DNA of 64,000 nucleotides from Chinchilla lanigera (GCF_000276665.1 NW_004955404.1:30325019-30389018), one strand, 5' to 3'; counted from the first letter of the stretch, positions 48,531 to 60,576 are shown. Numbers and translations: made by a program. The notes: generated by a model from the letters alone, not told the origin.

Positions 48531-49440
48531 CTCTTTGTTTTAGGAATATGTGTCTAGGATTACGTTATGCTTGAATTATATATGTGGTTGCTGCATCCTT
48601 GATTATTATTGAGTTACTATTGGAAATGTCTTTTAGTTATTTTATTATGATGATGATTTAAAGTGTTTCTTTTCTGGGATGAATTTCTGATTCGCTAGGA
48701 TTACTTATATGTTTGGGTAGGAAACAAATTATAATTTTGCTTTTCGACTCCTGCATCTTAAATTAATTCCAAATAATAATTTGAAGGACTTGAATAGTTT
48801 CATTGTATTGGCCCAACCTCCTCCAGTTGGTAAGTTATAATAAATTAAAAAAAAATGACATATGACACAATTGCTTCCTCCCCAGGCCTACGCGATCCTT
48901 TTAAAATTTCACGATCTTATGTTGAACCACGGTGACGCAAAATAATCGTTTTCTTCCCAGAGTTTGAACTTCCTGACAAGGCAGTCTCAAGGAGATGATA
49001 TGAATTACCAAACACACAATGTTTTTTGCTCTTCCTTTGGCTTACAACCTCAAAAGCCTCATCTGGTACCAGCCAGCTGGAATACCCTGTAGCAGCCTTC
49101 CCAGTGTTTATATTACTGGCTTTGGAAGCAGAAAATCCTACAGGTTCTGTATCTCCCCATATGGGTTCTACCAAACATGAGTTAATCCCCTGGCTTTCTA
49201 AGGTTAATAACTATGTCTAGATAACTATGATTTTCCATACAATATTAAGCAGACAAACATGATCCACAAACATGATCCCAGAATATGGAGTAATTTTATG
49301 AATAAAAATAAAATTATCAATTACCTAATCCAAATTTCAGGTTTTTTCTCTTTTAATGATATGGTTAAGTGATTTTAGAACTAAAGAAGTACCACCTTCA
49401 GTGAATTCATAGACAATTAAAATATATTAATGTACTTACT
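48531..49440. other. Intergenic, no feature recognised
   Basis: No gene or confident repeat. A 'gatccacaaacatgatccacaaacatgatcc' short tandem duplication lies at ~49258-49280. Confidence 0.4.
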
Positions 49441-49448
49441 TAAGTGAA

Positions 49449-49541
49449 GTTTTTTTTCTATTGTTCAGTGCTGTGGATCGAACATAGGACCTTGCAATTA
49501 CATATACTAGGCAAGTGCTCTACCACTGCACTAGTTCTTCA
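49449..49541 (-). repeat. Old ID-type SINE, minus strand
   Basis: 'ttcagtgctgtggatcgaacataggaccttgcaattacatatactaggcaagtgctctaccactgcactag' is the antisense ID body. Confidence 0.82.
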
Positions 49542-49544
49542 TCT

Positions 49545-50728
49545 CTTAAGTGAACAATTCAATGGTCTAAATAACAATAACACAAGATAACAGAAACACA
49601 CCTTGGAGACATGGTTCACAAGCAGCATCTTCTTTACAACTTTATCGTGTCTATGCCAAGAGCAAAACTTTCAAAAGCAGAAGTAGAAGATTTTTTGGAC
49701 AGGAAGTCTTTATGAGAATGTTTGGAGACTGGAAATACAGGACAAGATCATAAACATGATAACGAGAAGAGAAACCTGGGGTCAACTGACAGTGGGAAGA
49801 TCCACACCCCTGTTCCTGGATGAGAGTAAGGGAAGTCTCTTGATATTTTTGTTAGGGATATTGAGTAGCACCACTAGCATGTACACTGGTCACCTCAAAT
49901 GTGTGAGGACAAAATAAAGGGCTTGCCACATGTACAGACAGAAGCAAGGTCAGCCCTGGAGAACAAGGAGATGAAATGGGGAAGACTGGAGAGAAACCTT
50001 CCTGGGATCTAGCATGGGCTCAGCTTTTGCAGGGAAAGAAGGTCCCACATTTACCCTAGGAAAAGACAAAGATATTAGCACCTGAGGTGAGCATGTGTGT
50101 TGAGAACAGGTACCTTCTGGAGAGTCTCAAGGGCAATGTGGAGTCTGTAAATGTGTCAAGGAGTGCTGTTGGCTGTATATATCAGAAATGCTAAATATGA
50201 TGTCCTTATAGTAAAGAGGTTTATTCTGCATACAGCATGAAATATGTCTGTGGGTTGTTGCTGGCGCTGATGCAGGGACTCAGTAACGTCAGCCCAAGGT
50301 CTCTGATTCTTTTAGGGCTACTCCTGCAGCCAGCTATCATGTTAACAGGAAGAAGGAATAAGGCTTGTCCAGCTGAACTGTGTCATGTGGCCATGACGAG
50401 CTGGAAAAAGGAACAGGGGAAGAAGCTGGAAATGAGGCTTGGGTCATTCAATCAGCAGTGTCTGAAGCATCATGGTAACTGATCTTCATAATACAATTTC
50501 CTGAGAAGAGTACCCCTTCCCACACCTCTGTATTTCAATGCAGGGAGAAAGAGATATGTGTGTGTGCATGTATGTGTACGTGTGTAAATTACTAGATGAT
50601 AGTGTAGGAAACTATTTCCTAAGCATTAATGAAATTAATGGACTATATTGTTCTGTAATGATGACAATGATGATATTAATAATACCTAGCAGTGCCATTT
50701 TCTATGTCTCTACCTCTCATTTAAGTAC
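49545..50728. other. Intergenic; possible LTR-like stretch 50160-50510
   Basis: No gene. The part 50160-50510 (ggctgtatatatcagaaatgctaaatatgatg...) has the feel of an old LTR but no recognisable ends. Not called. Confidence 0.35.
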
Positions 50729-50788
50729 CATATATCTATATCTATCTATATCTGTATCTATCTATATCTATATATATATATATATAAA
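50729..50788 (+). repeat. (TATC)n / (TA)n simple repeat
   Basis: tatatctatatctatctatatctgtatctatctatatcta followed by (TA)8 or so. Directly abuts an LTR on its right. Confidence 0.9.
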
Positions 50789-50794
50789 ATTTTA

Positions 50795-51142
50795 TTTTCT
50801 GTTACTATAATGAAATACATATGGCTTGTTTCTTATAAAAAAAGAAGTTTATTTAGCCCACGGTTCTGGAGACCCAAGGGCATGCTGCTGCCATTGCTTA
50901 GCCATCGGGAAGACCTCAGGGAAGGTGACTTCACGGTGGTGAAGGTGTATGTGAGAGGGAGCGATCACTTGGTAAGACAGGAAGTCAGAGATGTAAGAGG
51001 GACCCCGAAGGTGGGAGGGGCTTTCAATAGACCTTACCTCTGAAAGGTAGCACTACCTTTTAATACTTCCACCTTAGTGACCACACTTCTAACACATGAA
51101 CCTTTGGGAGACAAAGCATATCCAAATCCAAACCATATTAGT
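50795..51142 (-). repeat. MST-like MaLR LTR, minus strand
   Basis: 'tttctgttactataatgaaata' at one end and 'caaatccaaaccatatta' at the other, with 'gaagtttatttagcccacggttctgg' and 'gtagcactaccttttaatacttccacc' between, as in antisense MST/THE LTRs. Old. Confidence 0.78.
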
Positions 51143-51169
51143 ATATAAATTACTTTAAAATAATCTTGT

Positions 51170-51300
51170 CAACAATATTAGGAGATAGGGATTATTATTT
51201 TTCCTATTTTACATATTGGTATGAGTCCTTGGAATGATTAAGTGACCTGTCTAACAACACCTCACTGGCAAGTGAGGAAACCTGTTGTCCCTGCAGTTTG
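51170..51300 (+). repeat. MIR/L2-type old fragment
   Basis: 'caatattaggagatagggattattatttttcctattttacata...aatgattaagtgacctgtctaac' resembles MIR3. Confidence 0.6.
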
Positions 51301-51786
51301 GACCCGGTCTTCTCACAACAGCTCTGTTTTTGTGCTTCTTTTCCTTTTTAAACTTCCACACTTACCTCCTTACCAGTATTCTTAATTTTACTATTATTGC
51401 TATTTCTCCTTAAAATTAGTTATATGGTTCTGTAAGTACTAAAAACCATGTAAATATTGGCATTTGCTCCATTTTCAACAAATAATGCCACTACCAGAAA
51501 ATGATACTTGCCCAGATTAGAGGGAAGGAAGAAACACTGAATCCTAATATGATGAGGCTGGCAGGAGAGGGCTACATTAATTGGCTACACCTATTTTGAA
51601 GAGTCTAGCACAGATTAGAAACCATTAGGGAAACCTGTGTGTGGTTCAGGATGGAGACATGGAACTAATTTAAAAGGTAAGCAGTTGAATGACTCCAGCT
51701 TATACATAACTTTAAGTATAATTTATTCTGTCACCTGTCTGAGCCAAGCAGAATTACTTCCTGCTGGTGTTTGTATTCTGTGTTAA

Positions 51787-51818
51787 TAGTCTGGATGTTG
51801 TTTTGAACATCCAGACTA
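51787..51818. other. Perfect 13-bp hairpin, 6-nt loop
   Basis: tagtctggatgtt (51787-51799), loop gttttg, aacatccagacta (51806-51818). The arms are exactly complementary. No T-tract, gene or known RNA is attached, so function is unknown. Confidence 0.85.
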
Positions 51819-51908
51819 AACAATTTATTTTTTTATACTGAGGCCAAATTTCACAAAAGTGCCAATACTAGAACAACTGGCTTCTCAGCTATGAAGATTG
51901 AATAAAAA

Positions 51909-51910
<2 letters not shown>

Positions 51911-51943
<33 letters not shown>

Positions 51944-51957
51944 ATGTGTGTGTGTGC
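51911..51957 (+). repeat. (TG)n microsatellite
   Basis: tg x16, interrupted by gca, then tgtgtgtgtgtgca. Likely length-variable. The antisense ORF through it is an artefact. Confidence 0.96.
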
Positions 51958-51959
51958 AC

Positions 51960-52525
51960 AGGAATAAAGCAAATAACTAAACTGGTTGGTTGCAAATAAA
52001 AAGAAAACCACTGAACATTTAAAAATGTTTTTTAAAATGCAAAGATAAAGAAATAACAAACGTAAATTTGCCTGACATGATGAGCTGTAATTGGAGAAAA
52101 CAACTAGTTTGCTGGAAAAAGAAGTTAGCCAGGAGGAGAAGCAGCAGATTCTTGTCCCCACACGGCCTTTCATTGGCACTTTTGGTGCTCTTTTCGTTTT
52201 ACTACTATACCTTGATTGCACTGTGTCATTTGTCCTGCAGTGCAGTTTAACTGATCTAAAGGACAGTTTCATGTCACAGGCTCATAGTTTTGCTGGACAT
52301 TTTTGAATTAGATGATAGAACCCTCATTGGAAAGCATTGTCTCAGAGATCATTTCTTTTGATACCCATCACTAGAGGTGATCCATGAAATATTTAAATCA
52401 ACATCTACATAGCCAAGTAGAGTATGATTCCTTTGCATTTAATGTAGTTGTAGTTCATGGAGAGTCAAAGCTGTACTTACTTTGTATATTAGATGTAGGA
52501 AATCGGATTAATTATTTCAAACCTG
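51960..52525. other. Intergenic, no feature recognised
   Basis: Unique sequence. Several overlapping small ORFs (52068-52306) in different frames, none with recognisable domains. Confidence 0.4.
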
Positions 52526-52529
52526 GATA

Positions 52530-53095
52530 TGCTCCTTTTGCCTTCAGGATAAAGTCACAGGGCTTTTACACCCAAGCTAATCATAGCACATGGTCCCACT
52601 TCAGCAGAAAGACTCATCCCTTCCCATGTCCTACGAGGCAGGACTATCTAAGGCACCTTCCACATGTCGTGATATCAGGTAAGTCTTTCTTTTCCTTATA
52701 CACTTGCCCCTAACTAAAATATCAGTTTTTCATCTTTCACTCGGCTCATTCCTTTGTCTGCTCCGAGGCTTAGCTCAGGCATCACCATCTCCAAAGAGTT
52801 CTCCTTGATTGTTGCAGGTTGAGTCAGACAAACTCTGCTGTGTTCCACTAATAGAATGTATATCGTGTGCTACTCTGGTACTATGAGGGAGTACAGTAAT
52901 CTAGTACTGTAGTACTGCATTGAAGTACAGTACCATAGTACTCTAAGACTTATTTTCCACAGTGTGTTAAAATGACCTTTTAGGTCCACTCCCTCTGAGA
53001 CTATATGCAACTTGGTGGCAGGGACAGTGTGTTGGTCATCTTCAGATTTTCAGGGTCTACTACAGGATGCAGTTAATTCTCAATAAATATTTATG
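52530..53095 (+). repeat. L2 LINE 3' fragment(s), plus strand
   Basis: 'cactcggctcattcctttgtctgctccgaggcttagctcaggcatcaccatctccaaagagttctcc' and the end 'ggcagggacagtgtgttggtcatcttcag...ttctcaataaatatttatgacc' follow the L2 ORF2 end and 3' UTR. Confidence 0.72.
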
Positions 53096-53099
53096 ACCT

Positions 53100-54110
53100 C
53101 TGTGAAGGCTGTAATAAAGGAGTTAGCATATCTGAGTATTCTTGCTGCTAGGCCTGGGGTCCTTCCAGCCAGGAGTGAATGGAATGAGCACTGGGACTGT
53201 CCACACCCTGATAGAGACAGTTCTGCCCAGAAGCCTTCTGTCCTTTTTGTTTGCACGTCATCGGCCTGGAATTGGCTGCTAATGGATTTTGGCCAGTGGC
53301 AGCTGTTGGCAACTGAAGGATTTTTATTTGATTAGTTGTCCTTAGAAACAGTAATGCGGTATGTTTCTGCTTACATTGTTAGTTGATACCTGGAATTATG
53401 TTGTCTTGCTTTCATTTTTGATATTTATTTTCTCTAGTTATTATAGTCTGGCATCTATTTGTACAGTATGTCATTTTGCAACTCATGTGTTCAGAATATT
53501 GGAAGTTTTAATACCAGAAAAGCCGGGAGATCGTAAATTTTTACTGGTATCTAGACTTTGATTTATAGATTTTTTTCATTGTTGCTATATAGTTTGTCAT
53601 CAGAAATCTAAGTGGAAGCCAAGCACTGTTTGTGGAATCTGTTATGTGCTAAGCCACGTGGCAGGTGCCTTGGCAGGTAAGTGATGGCATAGTAGGGGGA
53701 GAGAAGGCAGAATTATTCGAGAAGTGAAGGGCATACAAGGGTTAAGTGATTAAACAGGACCAGCTCAACTTAGAGGAATGTGTAGGTAAGTGCTATAACA
53801 TTAGAGTCAGGTAAGACCACTGAGGTGGAGAGAGCTACAAAGGCCTTAGTGAGCAGAGAGTGTGTTGAGACTTTAAGAAATGGGAATGGTGCTTTCAGGC
53901 AGAAATAAAGGAAGACGGCTTTACCAGTGGTGAAATAAATAATTAAGGAGAGCATGGCCCTGGCAGCTGGGTGTGGGTCATTTTCAAGGAGGGAAATTCA
54001 GTGAAGGGTAGAGCTGATGTCACCCAGAGAGATCCTTGAAAAAAGTTATTTAATACTAAAATTGGTAAAAGTAGTTTCCCGGGTAGTGCTTCTGAACTGA
54101 ATCTAGTGAG
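53100..54110. other. Intergenic, no feature recognised
   Basis: Unique sequence, with a MIR-like trace near 53620-53700 (agccaagcactg...ggcaggtgcc). No gene. Confidence 0.4.
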
Positions 54111-54114
54111 GGTT

Positions 54115-54235
54115 TCTCCTTGGAGTCCAGTTAAAGTGCAGATTCTAATTCACTCGTTTGTGATGGGGCCACAGATGCTGCATTTCTAGTGTGCTGCTAG
54201 TGCCCGGACCTCACATTGAATAGTAAGAGATGGAC
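54115..54235 (+). repeat. MER5A-like hAT fragment
   Basis: 'gttaaagtgcagattctaattcactc...ggccacagatgctgcatttctagtgtgctgctagtgcccggacctcac' fits MER5A. Confidence 0.6.
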
Positions 54236-54639
54236 GGCTGGATGAACAACGGTGAATTGGAAAAAATGGTTAATGACATTCATATTATATAACTGATTAT
54301 TTCAGCGTTTTACATAGCACTTTGGAGGCGTACAAGAATGATGGTTTTGAAAGGTGCATAATATTCAACCGGAGAGTCACACAGACAAAGTCTGCATTCA
54401 GTGAGTAATGATGCAGTTCTTTGGAGCTGTCCTGGAAGATGAAAAATTAGGTTGGTTTTTATAAAATATCATTATAAATATATTTCACTAAATATTGGAA
54501 AATTTAAAAATCTGGAGGAATAAATTAAAGTGGGATAACATTGTTATTTGTGTCTGTTGAGGGAATTTTGAGTGAGAAGTAAGTTTTGCATGCGGACGGA
54601 GGCTCATCACTGTGCATTTGTTAGGTGAGATCAGTGATT

Positions 54640-54735
54640 CATAGCCCTGACTGCTCCTTTGAACTACAGTGGGAGCTTAAAAATGCCTTCCTACCCTAGA
54701 CCAACTAAATCAGGATGCCTGGGTTTAATTCGTGG
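54640..54735 (+). repeat. MER5A-like hAT fragment
   Basis: 'ctttgaactacagtgggagcttaaaaatgcc...ctagaccaactaaatcaggatgcctggg' fits the MER5A 5' half. Confidence 0.5.
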
Positions 54736-54739
54736 ACAT

Positions 54740-56360
54740 TAATAATTAAAAGCTTCCAGAAGTTTCAATGTGTGTCCAAGACTGAGATCCACTGGGTTGA
54801 TTGATCAGATTATTCAACACTGAGTGAAAGTGCCAGAACTGGTGGCTTTGGCTAACAGATCCTGTGAACTTGGCAGGATTGAAACCAGTTTGTGCTGAGA
54901 GGGCGTCCGTGATCCAGGAGGCAGAAACAGTGAGACCCATTTTCGAGAAGTCTTAGGAGTTCACTGGGGAAGCTGTGAATCAATGAGGGTGGTGTCGGAG
55001 GTGTGACAGAGATGGGGAGGGCTCGTAACTAGGGAAGAAGTCAAGGTAACCAGAGATAAGGATGTGGGAGCAGTTGCTAGGGAGAGGCAACAACATCCTG
55101 CCAGATGGTGCCTGACATCTCCATGGCACAGAACTGTTTGTAACAGACTGAGCTTGTTCTTGTAGCACAAGGTCTAAAAACTTCCATTCTTGGAAAATAG
55201 TTCAGAGTCCGGGGCCCTTTGGTAGGGTTTGGTGGGTGCCAAAGCAAGGGATTTGGACAGCCAAAAGGTAACGTGAAGATTTGGTCTGCAAAAGAACAAA
55301 GAGAAGTTTCAAAGGCTTCTGTAATGAGTAAGAAGGTGCTAAAACAAAGGGCAGAAACCAAATATAACCTGCACAGTCCTCCTTAGGGCCTTTCCTGTGA
55401 AGTCTATGTAGGCCTGATGCTAAGCCCGCATATATGGTCATTCATAAAGCACAGATCCTAGTATCCAGATCCTCGCCATATGCTTGTAGCAAATGAAGCT
55501 GATGGTGTAGGGCCTTTGCCAAAGTTACTTTAATGAACTTCCTATTGAATATACTAAGCTGAGTGACTTTTTTACTGAAACAAGTCTTTTGAAACAAAAT
55601 GAACTAGATTTAAACTAAGTTTTAAATATAAAAATCTTATTTCTTCTATGACATTTATTTTGAGGATTTATGGTGGCAAACATTTGAAAATATTCACATC
55701 TCCTGGCTCCTTTGAAATGAACTTGAGGAACCAGCCCGCATTTCAGGCTACACTTGCATGGGAGGTAGGCTGATTACTTAGGCTTCATCGGAATAAGGGA
55801 CACAGTTGCTACGGAGCAGATTTAATGTGCTGCTTCCCCTGTGGAGTCCCAAGTATAACAAACAAACAAGCAGCAAGATAAAGAAAAGCACTATGCAGGT
55901 TGTGGAAGAGTCAGGCAAATGTAAGTTATTATCTGCCCTCAGTCTGAGACTGAAGGAGGCACCCAGGAGACCATTCTTTTTTCGGCAATGGCTCTGGCTT
56001 ATATTGTTTTTCTCAGAGATTTACCTGAGCCTCATAACATGAGGCCTAGCACTGACATCTTTTAGGACAAGAGAAAACTGTCTGAGACTTTGGCTTAGTG
56101 TGATGATCGTGGCGAGATGCTGGGTCTCAGCTGCCTACCTCCTTCCTTGCTGCATCCTGGGATGGATAGGAGGACTCAGAAGGGCTTGATTGTCATGAGC
56201 AAAGGCTTCCTGGGGGCTGGGAATGGAACAGTTAGGCTTTGGTGAGAGAGGCCAGCTTTGATTAAAAAAAAAATTTATGAAGAAAAATAAGTGATGATTT
56301 GTCAAATCATCTGCATTTAACTTTGCTATTACTAATTTTTAGTAGTTTTTTAATTGTGGG
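54740..56360. other. Intergenic; no gene or confident repeat
   Basis: Several overlapping minus-strand ORFs at 54961-55441 have no family resemblance. The sequence may be an old, unassigned transposon relic. Confidence 0.4.
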
Positions 56361-56366
56361 GCCTTA

Positions 56367-56420
56367 GTTTTTTCTTTTTCTGTTCTTTTCTTTCTTTCTT
56401 TGTTTTTTTTTTTTTTTTTT
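56367..56420 (+). repeat. Pyrimidine/poly(T) tract
   Basis: ttagttttttctttttctg...tttctttctttg followed by ~20 T. No SINE body beside it. Confidence 0.85.
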
Positions 56421-57590
56421 AGAAAACCTCCCACAATTGGGAAAAATATAACTGCTTAAAACAATTATTTAGCAAACTATTTCAAAATGTTAGAACCAAT
56501 TGCTTTTAAAAGAAACTGGTTCTTCCACCATGTGGGCCCAGACACAGCCAGACTGCAGAGGACATCTGTTGTCACAACTTTCCCATCTACTTTTATTAAA
56601 GTGTTCCTAATGATTCTTATTAAGATATGTTTCTTGGGATGAGGTATGAATGACTGATAGGAATTTGAAGTGTTCTGTCTTCAGGGAAGACTTTTAATAG
56701 AAATCAAAACTTTAGACCCTAGATTAATCTCAAATATGACTAAGGGGGTATGGGGCTTGTAGCTAAATTGACTCCCATTCCTAGGAGTTGGAAAATTGCC
56801 AAAACAGCAATCTGGGGGGGAAATGACACCAGTTGCTGCTGGTTGTTTAGGCTCCAGGGTCTTTGTGGGAGATCAGGTACCTATTTCCCTCCTGGTGCCT
56901 CCGTTTTTCCTTCCTTTCCGCATGAAGTCTTTGGAGAAACTTAGACCTTTCTTATTAACAGAGCTTACAATTTCTATTTCCCTGAAACAAAGGGATGAAG
57001 TCCTGGGCTCAATCTGGGGCTTTAGAGAAAGTGTAAACTTCCAAAATTGCATGTAAATATTTTCAAAGAAAAATTGATAGCCTCTGTTAGATTCTCCAAA
57101 GGCTCCATAACTCCCTCTACACCTTCTCTTTATTCCCTGCAGAGACCCCAAGCGCTCCAGGATGGCATTTCAGGCAGCATGTGTTGGGGGAAATAAATCC
57201 TCTGAGGTCTCTGGGGCCTTCCTGGTGTACCGTTTGCACAGGTCCATGGTTGGGACCTGCCAGTACTCACTGGTGCACAGTCATCCATTAATGTCTCCCA
57301 CAGTTGTTTTCTGTTGAATGGAGACTCAGCATTAATACTGTGGTCTCTTAATTGAGTCTCACAGCGGCCCTGGGAATGCTGAGATTGATATCTGAATTAT
57401 TCAGCACTCTTGCAGTTGCAAGTTAATTTTAATAGAAGGGAATTTTTATTGGCTCATGTAAATGGGATATTTTGGTGGGAAGACACGTACTTCAGAGTTA
57501 GTTCAGACAACATTGTCAAGAATAGCTATCTCAATGCAAGGATGGCTACTGGGACTGCAGGCTTCCATTCTGCTAGCTTGGTCACCACAG
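56421..57590. other. Unique sequence; candidate conserved element at 57170-57430
   Basis: No gene or repeat. 57170-57430 is repeat-free with mixed composition and TAAT-type motifs (ctcttaattgagtc, ttaattttaatag), so it could be a regulatory element. Conservation cannot be judged here. Confidence 0.3.
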
Positions 57591-57595
57591 TGGAA

Positions 57596-57730
57596 AGACT
57601 CTCCTTCCTTTCCTTACCTTCCTTTTCCTTCCTTGTCCTTTTCCCCCTCCACTTGCCTCCCCTCCACTTCCCTCCCCTCCTCTCCCTTCCCTGTCCCTTC
57701 CTTTTCTTCTTTCCTTCATTCCTTTCATCT
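57596..57730 (+). repeat. 135-bp polypyrimidine tract, (CCTT)n-like
   Basis: Nearly pure C/T: ttccttaccttccttttcc...tccttttcttctttccttcattcc, with many CCCTCCC and CCTTCC units. Produces spurious ORFs rich in R/G/K on the minus strand and P/F/S on the plus. Confidence 0.93.
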
Positions 57731-58915
57731 GGTGTCTCAACATGTGTCCCAGAGAAGGCATGCCCAAGCTTGTGTCTCTCTGTGGTCCCTTCACTGTGGC
57801 CAGGTGAGTGAGACACTTTGCTTGGTCGGGTTAGAGAGACGTGTCCAATTCCAGAGTTAGGGGGTGCTCGTCAGTCTTTCTGAAACATGCGGGCTGAGAG
57901 TGAGAAAGGTGGCTTCACAAAAGGAAACTAAGTTTTTACCAAAAGTCAAGCAAAGAGAAGTTGGACAGGGAGAAGCAACTGATATCTGTCACTATGGTCT
58001 TCTAATTTCACCACTTCAGAGGTAGAAGAGACCGTAGAACACTTACAGTTAAGGGACTCCTGATTCTCTGAAACATCTGGCAGATGTGTAGCATATACCA
58101 AGCTAGAAGCAGAGGATCTGTAGCCTTCGCCAGCTTCTCACAATACATTTGACTTGAAGTTAGCCAAGAACCACGGATTGAATCTCTTCATTGTTCGGAT
58201 GAGGAAAAGAGGCCCAGAAGGCCTAGCTAGCTTGCTGAAGGAGACACTGACCAGCGTTCTACAATCCCAGGGTTCTGAGAGACACTCCAGACTCTGGATA
58301 CACTGTTAAAAACAGGCTTCTCCAATCAAATGTGTTTGGGAAATGGGGCACACAGTATCCACCTCTGAGATTCACGATGCATTTACACATGATAGAAGTT
58401 CTGAGAAAATTATCCTAAAGAACTGGTTAACCTAGAAACCCATTTGAATATTTTTTTCCCACTTGCCACCCGTATCATACTTCAGGAAACTCTGTGTTAC
58501 TGCATTTTGCTTCTCCTTTAGGCTCTAGGGTGTCTTCTGGGTCATAGTAAGGAACCAGGACACCTACTTTATAGGGTCATGTGCTCCTGATTTATCTGGC
58601 TTAGTTTTGAAAATTCAGGTTTCGAAAATTCACAGATGCTTTCTGATTTATGGCCACTTCCTCCCAGTGCTGCTGTGTTTATCCTGCCACAGTGAAGCAG
58701 TTAGAAGATGCCGGGCTCGATCCAGGGGGCAATGATTGCCGTGGGCCTTGGAAAGTGCCATGTGCCCGAGACACTTACATGGAAGCTGGTTTGCTCTGGA
58801 CCCTTCTGACCCAGCATCTTCTCAGGATCTTCCCCTCCCTCATCTTTCCACTGAGCTTTCCAACTTCAGTTCTTTAGGACGTCTTCCTTTCCCTTTACTT
58901 ACATATTTCCTTAGT
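57731..58915. other. Intergenic, no feature recognised
   Basis: No gene. The short piece 58300-58340 could be a MER5-type trace but is not called. Confidence 0.4.
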
Positions 58916-58919
58916 CGTT

Positions 58920-59045
58920 GGCAATAATAACAATAGCCAGTATTCTCTGGGAGCCTGTATTTTAGATGCATTAGCTTATTTGCCTAGCAACATGGTGGTC
59001 TAGGTACTATTTTGTTCCCATTTCATAGAGGTAGAGTCATATCAA
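58920..59045 (+). repeat. MIR SINE, plus strand
   Basis: 'caataataacaatagccagtattctctgggagcc...ggtggtctaggtactattttgttcccatttcatagaggtagag' fits MIR. Confidence 0.7.
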
Positions 59046-59219
59046 ATTTTATATCCAGAACAAAACAAACATATGAATAAGTGGATTTATTCCCCTAGGT
59101 CAGTCATTTCGGGTGACTGCTAGTGAATATAATAGCCCTGTGCTCATGAAAATGTTAGTGGGTATTAAGGATGCAGTGTTTCGCTTTTATCAGTTGTCTT
59201 GGGAACATAGACGCTTTAA

Positions 59220-59682
59220 TGTAAGAAAGTTCCTAATGACAGTTTTAGGCCGCAAAAGGGTGTCGGGGAGATGGGTTTGGACTGGGGGAATATTTCACCC
59301 TCCTTTAAAGCAGGGCATGCGCATGCCTGTATGAGATAGTTATAAGAGATAAGGCATGGCAAAGCTGGCTGGGGAAATGGAAATGAGCGGGACCTGTCAA
59401 TTATAAGATCCCCGGGCAACGCGAGGACCCCGTATGTAGGACTTCTGAGTTCCCACAGCACGTAGCTGGCGAGAAAACGAGTAGCCAAAAGCCGATATCC
59501 TGGGTGAGTCTTTGCGTCTGAAGGCAGCATATACGTTCATCTTGCTTTTACCCTCTTTTCTCTTTGTTCAGCCCAAGTTTGCTCTGCAGAGCTGCTTTCT
59601 CCCGCACCCATTCGCCTCGTACTTTTCCAATAAACTTTTTGGCACCGTTATTGGCTTGTCTCATCCAATTCTTTGAGGCAAG
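59220..59682 (+). repeat. Solo LTR candidate, ERV1-like
   Basis: From tgtaagaaagttcc with a compact GC-richer U3-like region (ccccgggcaacgcgagg) to a R/U5-like segment containing ccaataaactttttggcacc, then a CT-rich region and a CA-ending tail (ttctttgaggca). AATAAA followed by a short GU/CT-rich R-U5 is characteristic of retroviral LTRs. Flanking TSD not resolved. No internal sequence. Confidence 0.65.
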
Positions 59683-59821
59683 AAGAACCTGGAATACTTC
59701 TAATTGGCGAGCCATTTCTAAATAAACTACCCCATAACAGTGGGGCTGCCTGTCCAGTGCCGCCCCACTCTTCCTTTTCTCTATTTGGGATTTGTGAAGC
59801 GGGAGAAAGCAGTGTGCTTAC

Positions 59822-59868
59822 AGTGGGGGTGGGCGGGAGGGAGGTGGGGGAGGAGAGGGAGAGAGGCA
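59822..59868 (+). repeat. G-rich tract (G-quadruplex-capable)
   Basis: gtgggggtgggcgggagggaggtgggggagg: at least five runs of three or more G separated by 1-3 bases. Confidence 0.85.
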
Positions 59869-59869
59869 G

Positions 59870-60575
59870 TGCTGGGCAATTTTTGCCAAGACTAGCTTGA
59901 CAAATCTTTGGAGCTTCTTTGAATTTCCTAGTTGGCTTCTCCGCGTGCGAGCACACGCGCACCCCGCCCACCCCCCCACTCTGTCAGAAACCCTTCCCTT
60001 GAGTCTAATAGTTCCACAGAGGAGCTCAGTGCCCTGGAATTACCAGTCAGAGGCAAAATGCACTTCCTTTTTCCAAAGTCCTTACATTTCAAATAGGGAC
60101 TTGGGCTTCAGCATAGGAATATGAGGGGTTTTCCTTTAGATGGCCTAAAATACCCTCTCCCCCGTCTCTGCCATTTTTTCTAGGTTTCTCCCTCTTTGCC
60201 AAGAGTCTAGAGATTTTTAGGGCAGGTGCCACGCAGTTCTGAGTCTTTAGATCCAGGGCTGAGATTAAGAAGAGAAAGCAAGAGAAGGGCAGGCTGCACG
60301 TAAAGGAGTGACAGTTCAAGGGAGGGGCTAGGGGAGGGCAGAGGCCAGGAGGGGCTAGAGGAAGAGAGGCTGAAGGCAGCCGTAAGTGCAAATGTCCAGA
60401 GTGAGGGAGGAGGCGGCTGAAGAGGCTTCTAAGTTGTGCACTTACCTATGCATTACCTTGGTGGGCATATTATGATTTAGATTCTGAAAATAGAATGGAG
60501 CAGAAATTGTACTGCACACTCATAGTGTGCTATGGAGGAGGAAGGTTGCTATTCTGGATGGAAACTAAAGATGAG
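59870..60575. other. GC-richer unique sequence, no gene
   Basis: Includes a short CpG/C-rich patch (59938-59982: cgcgtgcgagcacacgcgc...cccgcccacccccccac) and a purine-rich part (60265-60370). No ORF or repeat supported. Confidence 0.4.
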
Positions 60576-60576
60576 T

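Noticed and set aside
51889..52272. 127-aa minus-strand ORF with an HTHTHT run
   Set aside because: The tail is the (TG)n microsatellite; no domain.
54961..55441. Cluster of minus-strand ORFs
   Set aside because: Mutually overlapping frames, no start context or homology I recognise; possibly an old transposon relic but not supportable as a gene.
57410..57860. 133/132-aa plus-strand and 96-aa minus-strand ORFs
   Set aside because: Created by the polypyrimidine tract (Pro/Phe/Ser or Arg/Gly/Lys runs).
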